The notes below the pieces were generated by a model that saw only the letters and a program-made list of their open reading frames with translations, was not told where the DNA came from and did no database searches. A stretch of 5,593 nt of DNA from DATBAK01 sp036787815. GTDB taxonomy: Bacteria > Actinomycetota > Acidimicrobiia > IMCC26256 > PALSA-610. The stretch lies in contig DAIQOP010000263.1 in NCBI GenBank assembly GCA_036787815.1, forward strand, positions 1-5,593, written 5' to 3'. Position numbers and translations under genes: made by a program. Positions 1 through 5,593 of this stretch are shown here, piece after piece. Positions within the stretch are counted from its first letter, which is position 1, and the number at the start of each line of letters is the position of its first letter.

Positions 1-3000
1 CACGCGCTCGCAGTCCGTCCGGACGAACGTCGACTGGTGACGGTACTGATGGCCGACATCGTCGGATTCACGGCGCTGTCGGAGACCGCCGACCCCGAGC
101 ACGTGAAGAACCTCGTCGACCGGACCTTCGAACGGCTCGTGGCCGACGTGCGCGCGTTCGGCGGCGAGCTCGACAAGATCGTCGGCGACGCGCTCATCGC
201 GAGCTTCGGTGTGCCGATCGCCCACGAAGACGATGCCGAACGCGGCGTGCGCGCCGCGTTGCAGATGCAGGAGACGCTCGACGAGCTCGCCTCCGACCAG
301 TCGACGAAGATCTGGTTGCGCATCGGCATCAACACCGGCGAGGTGCTCGTCGGCGCGATGCGCGCGGGCGGCGACCCCACCGTGATGGGCGACGTGGTGA
401 ACACCGCGAGCCGGCTCCAGACGTCCGCGCAACCCGGTCAGATCGTGGTCGGCCCCGCGACCTACGCGGCGACGAGGCGCGTCGTTCGGTACGAGGCCCT
501 CGGGCAGCTGGCCGTCCGGGGAAGAGACGAACCCGTCTCCGCGTGGGTCGCGCTGCACACCACCACGACTCCGGGCCGACGCCGACGCGGCGCGCGCGGC
601 GCACTCGTCGGGCGCGACTCCGAGATGGGAGTGCTGCGCCATGCGTTCTCGATCGCCCGCACCCGCCGGCGCGCGCAATTGGTGCTGTTGCTCGGCGACG
701 CGGGCATCGGCAAAAGCCGGCTCGTCGTCGAGTTCGCCGAGATCGCGCGAGCGACCGGCGGCGCGCTGGTGCTCAGCGGGCAGTGCGCTCCGTACGGCAA
801 CGCGAACGCGTGGGCACCCGTGGCCGAAGCGATTCGCGAGGCGTGCGCCTGCGACGAGCACCCCGACGTCCCGATCCGCGATCGCGTGCGCGAATCGGTG
901 ACCACCGTGCTCGACGGGCTCGAGGCCGCAGAGATCGAACGCATCGTCGAAGGGCTGCTGTACATCCTCGAGGGCTTCGCCCGACCGGCCGTCGAGCCCG
1001 CGCGAGCGCGCGACGACGCGATGCGCTCGGTCGCTTCGTTCCTCGAGGGCCACGCTCGCCGCGGCCCCGTCGTGCTCGCACTCTCCGACCTGCACTGGGC
1101 CGACGATCTCGTGCTCGACCTCGCGGAGCGGTTGCTCGAGCGTTTGCGCAACCTGCCGTTCGTGCTCGTCGGCACCGCGAGGCCGGGCTTCGAGCAACGG
1201 TGGGCGTTGGCCGGTGGGCACCACAACTCGCTCGTCATGCACGTCGACCCGCTCGACGCGGACGCGACGGCCAGCCTCGCCCGGGAGCTCTTCGGCGAGA
1301 ACCTCACCGACGACGTGCTCGAGTTCCTGCTCGAACGCAGCGGTGGAAACCCGTTCTTCGTCGAGGAGCTCGTCGCCCTGGTGTGCGAGGTCGAGCACTC
1401 GGGTAGCCCGGCCGAGGCCGCGCGCGTCGGTGTGCTCCCCGCGACGCTGCACGGCCTCGTCGCCGCCCGCCTCGACGCCCTCCCGGCCACCGAACGCTCG
1501 CTGCTCGAAGACTGCGCGGTCGTCGGTTCGAGTGGGCTCGTCGCCGACGCGCTCGCGCTCACCGGCGTCGATGCGCCCGACGACGTGCTCGAGGCCCTCG
1601 CCGACCGCGACCTCCTGATCCTCGAGGACGACGACTTCCGTTTCAAATCGGAGCTCGTGCGCGAAGTCGCGTACGGCACGCTCACGCGAGCCGAACGAGC
1701 TCGCCGGCATGCCGATCTCACCGACCGGCTCGTCGATGCGAGCACCCGCGTCGACGTGATCGCGCACCATCTCGCCACCGCCGCGGAGCTGGTCGCCGAT
1801 CTCGGCACCGTGCCGGGCGTCGCCCCCGACATCCGCAACCGCGCCATCACCGCGCTCATGGACGCCGCGGTGCCGGTGGAGGCGACGGAGAACTGGATCG
1901 CGTCGGGCCGGCTGTTCGACCGGGCCCTGGCCCTCATCACGCCCGACGACGTGCCCCGCCGCTGGACGGCCCTCCTCGGCCGCGCCCGCGCGCTCGAAGC
2001 CGCCCGCAAGCTCGACGACGCCCACGACGACGCGCTCGAAGTGCTGGAGGAAGCGACGGAGGCGGAGGATCACGCCACCGTCGCCCGCGCGCTCACCGTG
2101 CTGGGGCGCGTCGAATCCGACGCCGGTCGCTACGAGGACGCCGAGGCGACCCTGTGGCGCGCGGTCGACGCGTGGCGCGCGCTCGACGACACGTCGGGAG
2201 TCGCCGGCGCGCTGCGCGGGCTCGGTGTGATCTACCTGTTCCGTGGCGAGCACGCCGAGGCCGAGCGCCTCACCTCCGAGGCGCTCGCGTCGTTCCGGAA
2301 GGTCGACGACCAGCGCGGCGAGGCGTGGGCGTTGCAGAACCTCGCGTGGATCTCGTTCTCGCAGGGCCACCTGGCCGACGCCGAGAGCCGGCTCCAGGAG
2401 TCGGCCGACCGCTTCGCGCAGATCGGCGACTGGGGCGGGCTCGGATGGGCGCTCGGCCTGCTCGCGTTCGCGCGCTTCAACCAGGGCAACCTCGACGAAG
2501 CCGACCACCTCGCGTCGCAGATCCTCACCGAGGCCCACGAGACCGGCGACCGCTGGGCGTCGGGGATGATGAAGGTGCTCCTCGCGAACATCGCGCTGTG
2601 GCGCGGGCGGGCGGAACACGCGTTGGAGCGGGGCAACGAGGCGCTCGCGTTGTTCCGCGACATCCATGATCGTTGGGGCGAGGTGATGGCGACGATGCCC
2701 ACCATCCGCGCGCTCAACAACCTCACCCGCTTCCGAGAGTGCGACGAGCTCGTGGCGCGCACGATCGGTCTCGTCGAACCGATGCACGACCCGGCGATGC
2801 GGAGGAACGCGGCCGGCCTCCAGGCCGCGGTCTCCGTGCACCGCGGCGACACCGAGACCGCGCGCAGCGCGATCGCGCAGCTCCGCTTCGACGACGAGCC
2901 GCACGATGCCGTCGTCGGCGACATCGACCGCGCGCTCGTGAGCGGTTTGATGCTCCTGCAGTGCGGCGAGGTCGACCAGGCGATCGCGTTGCTCGAACCG

Positions 3001-3441
3001 GCGTACGCGCTCGCGGCCGACGACGGCCCCCGCTACGCCATCGGCAGCGCCTTCGCGTTGGCTCTCGACGCCGGCGGTCGCCCCGCCGAAGCCCTTGCCG
3101 TGTGCGAAGCGCTCTCGGCGATCCGCGGCGGCTCCTACCTCGACCGCCTCTACGCCCGGCTCGCAGCCGGGTTCGCCTTCGTGCAGCAGGGCGCGGCGAG
3201 CGACGCGGCGGCGGCCTTCGAAGAGGCGCAGTCGACCGCGTTCGCAACGGACTCCCGCCTCGACCGGGCGATCGTCACCGTCGCCCGTTCCTACGCGTAT
3301 TCGGCGCTCGCCCTGCCGTCGGGCCACGAGCTCGAGACCGAGGCGAACCTCACGTTGCACGGTGCCGGCTTCGACGCCCACGGCTGGCGCACGGTCTTCG
3401 AGCTCGCCGCCCAACCCACCTCCCGCCAGATCACCTCGTAA
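1..3441 (+). CDS. Class III adenylate/guanylate cyclase fused to a STAND/AAA ATPase and TPR region (5' end cut by window)
   Basis: Predicted cytoplasmic signalling protein making a cyclic nucleotide, most likely cAMP. Residues are numbered from the GTG at 37, but the frame is open to base 1 and the upstream residues ERRLVTVL belong to the first cyclase strand, so the true start lies left of the window. The cyclase domain (about 1-172) has metal-binding D7 and D51, substrate-selecting K47 and T115 (the Lys/Thr pair of class IIIb enzymes), and transition-state N122 and R126. An Arg-rich linker (about 175-188) leads to an ATPase: Walker A GDAGIGKS at 220-227, Walker B around 345-354 ending SDLHWAD, a GTAR sensor-like motif at 379-382, and GGNPFF at 436-441. 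About five TPR-like repeats of 40-41 residues follow (about 680-881), then more helical repeats to the end. No LuxR-type helix-turn-helix is visible at the C-terminus (ending PTSRQITS), so this is not a MalT/LAL-type regulator. Domain calls are firm; the stimulus sensed is unknown. Confidence 0.93.
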   Translation, partial: HALAVRPDERRLVTVLMADIVGFTALSETADPEHVKNLVDRTFERLVADVRAFGGELDKIVGDALIASFGVPIAHEDDAERGVRAALQMQETLDELASDQSTKIWLRIGINTGEVLVGAMRAGGDPTVMGDVVNTASRLQTSAQPGQIVVGPATYAATRRVVRYEALGQLAVRGRDEPVSAWVALHTTTTPGRRRRGARGALVGRDSEMGVLRHAFSIARTRRRAQLVLLLGDAGIGKSRLVVEFAEIARATGGALVLSGQCAPYGNANAWAPVAEAIREACACDEHPDVPIRDRVRESVTTVLDGLEAAEIERIVEGLLYILEGFARPAVEPARARDDAMRSVASFLEGHARRGPVVLALSDLHWADDLVLDLAERLLERLRNLPFVLVGTARPGFEQRWALAGGHHNSLVMHVDPLDADATASLARELFGENLTDDVLEFLLERSGGNPFFVEELVALVCEVEHSGSPAEAARVGVLPATLHGLVAARLDALPATERSLLEDCAVVGSSGLVADALALTGVDAPDDVLEALADRDLLILEDDDFRFKSELVREVAYGTLTRAERARRHADLTDRLVDASTRVDVIAHHLATAAELVADLGTVPGVAPDIRNRAITALMDAAVPVEATENWIASGRLFDRALALITPDDVPRRWTALLGRARALEAARKLDDAHDDALEVLEEATEAEDHATVARALTVLGRVESDAGRYEDAEATLWRAVDAWRALDDTSGVAGALRGLGVIYLFRGEHAEAERLTSEALASFRKVDDQRGEAWALQNLAWISFSQGHLADAESRLQESADRFAQIGDWGGLGWALGLLAFARFNQGNLDEADHLASQILTEAHETGDRWASGMMKVLLANIALWRGRAEHALERGNEALALFRDIHDRWGEVMATMPTIRALNNLTRFRECDELVARTIGLVEPMHDPAMRRNAAGLQAAVSVHRGDTETARSAIAQLRFDDEPHDAVVGDIDRALVSGLMLLQCGEVDQAIALLEPAYALAADDGPRYAIGSAFALALDAGGRPAEALAVCEALSAIRGGSYLDRLYARLAAGFAFVQQGAASDAAAAFEEAQSTAFATDSRLDRAIVTVARSYAYSALALPSGHELETEANLTLHGAGFDAHGWRTVFELAAQPTSRQITS

Positions 3442-4435
3442 CCCGCGCCGGGGCGCGGAGGTGGGCCAGGACCTCGTCGCAGGCGAGGCCGTCGGCGAAG
3501 GTCGCGAGGCCCGCGGGCGCCACGCCGGCGCGCACGGCGTCGCGCACCGCGGCGGCCATCACCAGCATCGGCGCGGCGTGGTGGTCGACCCCAGGCTCAC
3601 GCGCGGGAAGCCGGACGGCGTCGCGTGACCCGGCCGCGTCGAACAGCGTGAGGCGCGCGTCGGCCACGTTCTCGAGCACCGCCTCGCGCCCGACGATCGT
3701 GATCCGGGGCGGCAGGGAAGCCGGCGCCGCGAAGGTCGAATCGATCGAGACCGTCGCACCACCGGCGAGCCGGAGCAGCGCACTCAACCCGTCTTCCGCC
3801 GTGCAGTCGCGCCACGGTGCGTCCGGATCGTCGGGATCCGGTCGGGAGCCGACGGCGAGGCTCGGTGCCGAAGCAACGACCACCTCGATCTCGCCGACCG
3901 TCACGCGCAGGGTGTCGATCGCGTGCGAGGCCCACGCGCCGATCCAACCGCCACCGCGTGCCGCGTCGAACAGCCACCCGTAGGGTCGCAACGGCTGCCG
4001 CGAACCCGCGCTGACGTGGCTCCACGCGACATGCTCGACCGCGCCGAGCACGCCCGACGCGACGACCTCACGCATGCGCTCGCGCACCGGGTCGAACCGG
4101 AACTCGAAGTTGAGCAGATGCACGCCCGGCGCGTCGCGGGCGTCGGCGACGAGCGCGCGAGACGTCGAGACCGAAGGCGTGAAGGGCTTGTCGCAGAGCA
4201 CCGAGCGGCCGGCTTCGAGCGCGATGCGTACGTGACGATCGTGCAGGAACGGCGGCGAGTGCACCGATACGAGCTCGACGCGCGGATCGGCGACCGCTGC
4301 GGCGATCGCCGAGTCGTCGCGGGCCGAGACCACCGACACGACATCCACTCCTTCGACCGCGGCGAAGCTCGGCGCGACGACCCGGGCACCGAAGCCGGTA
4401 CCGATCACGGCGACCCCGAGGGCGCGCGGGTTCAC
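3431..4435 (-). CDS. Gfo/Idh/MocA-family NAD(P)-dependent oxidoreductase
   Basis: A 334-residue cytoplasmic dehydrogenase that should oxidise or reduce a sugar, inositol or related polyol-type substrate. The N-terminal Rossmann fold starts directly after the start codon, with the nucleotide-binding motif GTGFGA at residues 12-17. The family's EKP motif appears as CDKP at 81-84 with the catalytic-type lysine K83. The C-terminal domain carries GGGWIGAWASHAID at 161-174, with H171 and D174 at the positions of the conserved His-Asp pair. The GTG start at 4435 overlaps the TGA stop of the upstream membrane-protein gene (GTGA, 4432-4435) and leaves only six residues before the first beta strand. 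The open frame continues further upstream to 5296, but that part lies antisense-frame over the other genes and shows no family similarity. The stretch between strand 2 (VVSVVSARD) and DPRVELVSV is about 20 residues shorter than usual for the family. The 3' end overlaps the convergent cyclase gene by 11 bp. Family certain, substrate unknown. Confidence 0.92.
   Translation of the reverse strand: MNPRALGVAVIGTGFGARVVAPSFAAVEGVDVVSVVSARDDSAIAAAVADPRVELVSVHSPPFLHDRHVRIALEAGRSVLCDKPFTPSVSTSRALVADARDAPGVHLLNFEFRFDPVRERMREVVASGVLGAVEHVAWSHVSAGSRQPLRPYGWLFDAARGGGWIGAWASHAIDTLRVTVGEIEVVVASAPSLAVGSRPDPDDPDAPWRDCTAEDGLSALLRLAGGATVSIDSTFAAPASLPPRITIVGREAVLENVADARLTLFDAAGSRDAVRLPAREPGVDHHAAPMLVMAAAVRDAVRAGVAPAGLATFADGLACDEVLAHLRAPARVTR
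3432..3463. terminator. Imperfect GC-rich hairpin over the convergent stop codons, possible bidirectional terminator
   Basis: Bases 3432-3437 (CACCTC) can pair with 3458-3463 (GAGGTG). Inside, CGCGC at 3444-3448 pairs with GCGCG at 3453-3457 around a CGGG loop, leaving a small bulge at 3438-3443. The structure covers the cyclase stop (TAA, 3439-3441) and starts inside the oxidoreductase stop codon (3431-3433). It lies where two convergent genes end, as a shared terminator should. Neither strand has a U-tract after the stem, so it is not a classical intrinsic terminator, and chance pairing in such GC-rich DNA is possible. Confidence 0.3.
4432..4435 (-). promoter_or_regulatory. GTGA stop/start overlap coupling membrane protein to oxidoreductase
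   Basis: On the minus strand GTGA joins the GTG start of the oxidoreductase to the TGA stop of the membrane-protein gene. The bases just upstream (CTCGGCGA) give only a weak Shine-Dalgarno match, so re-initiation by ribosomes finishing the upstream gene is the likely way the start is used. Confidence 0.6.
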
Positions 4436-5127
4436 TCGCCGAGCACCGCGTCGGAGTCGGCCGGCACCGGCAGGTGGAAGCGGTGGATGGCGAAATGGGT
4501 CACCGGCCCGAGCGAGAACGCGATGAGCGCGGTACCGACGCCGACATCGCCGCCGAGCAACCACCCCGCGAGCAGCACCGAGAGCTCCAGCACGGTGCGC
4601 ACGACCCACAACCGGTGGCCGCGGGCCGTGATCGCGGTCATCAGCCCGTCGCGCGGGCCGGGGCCGAGCGCGGCGCCGATGTAGAGACCGCCACCGATGC
4701 CGAACGCCGCGATCGCGGCGAGGAGCATCGGGATGCGCACGGCCAGCGCATCGGGTACGCCGATCACCGGCAAGATCACCTTCGTGAGCGCGCCGACCAA
4801 CACCGTGTTCACGATCGTGCCGATGCCCAACCGTTGGTGCAGCGGGATCCAGGCGAGCAGCACGACGAACCCGACGGCCACGATCACCCAACCGAGCGAT
4901 GCACCCGTGCGCCTCGACACACCCTGGTGGAGGACGTCCCACGGCGCGAGACCGAGGTGTGCCTGCACCGACAGCGAGATGCCGAGCGAGATCAGCGCGA
5001 TCCCGCCCAGCAACGGGGGGAGCCGCCGCACGAGCTCGCGGCGGCTCGGGAACATGATCACCGCACCCACGTCGGGACCGGTGACGCGGGGCGCGCCCGG
5101 ATCGGGCGCCGAGCTCCCGCTGCTCAC
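4432..5127 (-). CDS. YczE/YitT-type multi-pass membrane protein
   Basis: A 231-residue integral membrane protein of the YczE-like family, whose biochemical role is not established; a transport function is a guess. Hydrophobic segments lie at about 36-56, 78-96, 102-122, 132-154, 175-192 and 197-214, giving five or six passes. Two family signatures are clear: GLAPWDVLHQG at 59-69 after the first helix, and LYIGAALGPGPRDGLM at 148-163, which looks like a related second copy of the same loop (G-x-G-P-x-D). The GTG start at 5127 overlaps the stop of the upstream NagB-like gene (GTGA). It gives a 24-residue Gly/Pro/Ser-rich leader before ATG at 5055, which is a serious alternative start: GGTGATC directly before it matches the 16S tail at workable spacing, and the first helix follows about 10 residues later. 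An open frame reaching 5388 is overrun into the neighbouring gene. It sits between two soluble sugar-type enzymes, so it may move or sense their substrate or product (inference). Confidence 0.87.
   Translation of the reverse strand: MSSGSSAPDPGAPRVTGPDVGAVIMFPSRRELVRRLPPLLGGIALISLGISLSVQAHLGLAPWDVLHQGVSRRTGASLGWVIVAVGFVVLLAWIPLHQRLGIGTIVNTVLVGALTKVILPVIGVPDALAVRIPMLLAAIAAFGIGGGLYIGAALGPGPRDGLMTAITARGHRLWVVRTVLELSVLLAGWLLGGDVGVGTALIAFSLGPVTHFAIHRFHLPVPADSDAVLGE
5056..5062 (-). promoter_or_regulatory. Possible ribosome binding site for an internal ATG start of the membrane protein
   Basis: The minus-strand sequence GGTGATC immediately precedes ATG (5055-5053). It matches the 3' half of the extended Shine-Dalgarno sequence GGAGGTGATC, with the GG pair five bases from the start codon. 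It makes the ATG a credible alternative to the GTG at 5127. The G/C-rich context weakens the case. Confidence 0.3.
5124..5127 (-). promoter_or_regulatory. GTGA stop/start overlap coupling NagB-like gene to membrane protein
   Basis: The minus-strand GTGA contains the TGA stop of the NagB-like gene and an in-frame GTG for the membrane protein. It repeats the arrangement at 4432-4435. The upstream bases (GGTTCCGGC) show no good Shine-Dalgarno sequence, so this start would depend on coupling. If the ATG at 5055 is used instead, the two genes are separated by 68 bases. Confidence 0.45.
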
Positions 5128-5593
5128 GCCGGAACCGTGAGTAGTGACGCCGAGCCCGCATCGAGATACAGCACTGCGTCGGCTTGCCGCCGAAGCGCCG
5201 AGGCCGGGCACGCGGTGCCGATGGGGCCCTCGATCGCGCGGCGCACGGGTTCGGCCTTGCGCACCTCCGGCACGATGGCGAGTGCGTGGGCCGCACGGAA
5301 CAACCCCGGCACCGTCACCGTGATCGCCCGGGGCGGCACGTCGGTCACGGTCGCGAACTGCCCCTCTCCCACCTGTTGCTGCCGGCACCGGTCGTCGAGC
5401 GCGACCACCTTCACGAGCAACGGGTCGTCGAAGTCGGCCACGGGCGGATCGTTGAACGCGACGTGGCCGTTCTCACCGATCCCGAGGCAGCACACGTCGA
5501 CGGGGTGCGTGGCCAACAGCTCGGCGTACCGTGCCGCCTCCGCGTCGGGATCGGGCGCCATCCGCGTCACCGGTACCGGCCTATAGTCGAGCT
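5124..5593 (-). CDS. NagB-like glucosamine-6-phosphate deaminase/isomerase family protein, C-terminal part (5' end cut by window)
   Basis: Soluble enzyme of the NagB/6-phosphogluconolactonase superfamily. Classical NagB converts glucosamine-6-phosphate to fructose-6-phosphate and ammonia. About 155 residues are visible; family members run about 240-265, so roughly 100 N-terminal residues lie beyond the right edge. A GTG at 5570 is in frame, but the frame stays open to 5593 (LDYRPVPV...), so that GTG is not the start. Counting from the first visible codon, the active-site signature LGIGENGHVAFNDPP is at 36-50, with H43 at the position of the catalytic histidine of E. coli NagB. The DVPPRAITVTVP strand is at 84-95, and K112 in RKAEPVRRAIEG matches the phosphate-binding lysine. 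Against E. coli NagB (aligned from memory), Asp141 is Asn, Glu148 is Asp and Arg172 appears to be Gln, so the exact substrate is uncertain. It is the most upstream visible gene of the three-gene operon; any promoter lies outside the window. Confidence 0.88.
   Translation of the reverse strand, partial: LDYRPVPVTRMAPDPDAEAARYAELLATHPVDVCCLGIGENGHVAFNDPPVADFDDPLLVKVVALDDRCRQQQVGEGQFATVTDVPPRAITVTVPGLFRAAHALAIVPEVRKAEPVRRAIEGPIGTACPASALRRQADAVLYLDAGSASLLTVPA

Noticed and set aside
37..39. GTG at 37 as the true start of the cyclase gene
   Set aside because: The conserved ERRLVTVL segment spans this codon and belongs to the first strand of the cyclase fold. The frame is open to base 1, so the gene begins outside the window.
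462..2009. Long minus-strand open frame (515 codons) antisense to the cyclase gene
   Set aside because: Its translation is Ser/Arg/Ala-rich low-complexity with no motifs. Long antisense frames are expected opposite a GC-rich gene with strong third-position bias, and the plus-strand protein has clear domains.
2673..3983. Plus-strand open frame (436 codons) running from the cyclase gene into the oxidoreductase region
   Set aside because: It is Arg/Pro-rich shadow sequence in another frame of the cyclase and opposite the oxidoreductase, with no recognisable domain.
4436..5296. N-terminal extension of the oxidoreductase frame up to 5296
   Set aside because: This would give a 621-residue protein whose first half is Arg/Ala-rich and overlaps two real genes. 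The Rossmann fold begins directly after the GTG at 4435.
5568..5570. GTG at 5570 as the start of the NagB-like gene
   Set aside because: The frame remains open to the window edge, and the visible part lacks the N-terminal half of the NagB fold, so this is an internal valine codon.
4474..5586. Plus-strand open frame (370 codons) across the NagB-like and membrane-protein genes
   Set aside because: The composition is dominated by Arg, His, Asp and Glu with no family motif, and it lies opposite two recognisable minus-strand genes.

Overview
The window is very GC-rich (roughly 70% by eye), with a strong G/C bias at third codon positions, frequent GTG starts and almost no non-coding DNA. With the multidomain cyclase/ATPase/TPR protein, this points to a high-GC actinobacterium, possibly the Acidimicrobiia. 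That placement is inference; there is no rRNA or other marker gene here. Four protein genes fill the window in two convergent blocks. I see no RNA gene, mobile element, CRISPR array or repeat family.

Left block, + strand (1-3441): one large gene whose reading frame is already open at base 1. It encodes a class III nucleotide cyclase domain, then a STAND/AAA-type ATPase with Walker A and B motifs, then a long helical region with about five regular 40-residue TPR-like repeats. All six catalytic cyclase positions are present, so it is probably an active cyclic-nucleotide-producing signalling protein controlled by its ATPase and TPR parts. No DNA-binding domain is seen.

Right block, - strand (5593 down to 3431): three genes read right to left. 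They are the C-terminal part of a NagB-like sugar-phosphate deaminase/isomerase (cut by the right edge), a YczE-type multi-pass membrane protein, and a Gfo/Idh/MocA-family NAD(P)-dependent oxidoreductase. Both junctions are 4-base GTGA overlaps in which the GTG start of one gene overlaps the TGA stop of the previous one, so the three are very probably one translationally coupled operon. The content suggests amino-sugar or related sugar-phosphate metabolism with a membrane partner, but the substrate cannot be read from the sequence.

The two blocks meet tail to tail. The stop regions of the cyclase and oxidoreductase genes overlap by 11 bp, and an imperfect GC-rich hairpin covers both stop codons and could act as a shared, U-tract-less terminator. 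The points most worth a second look are the coupled three-gene cassette, the altered active-site residues in the NagB-like protein, the shortened Rossmann region of the oxidoreductase, and the convergent overlap with its hairpin. I found no clear evidence of a wholly new system.
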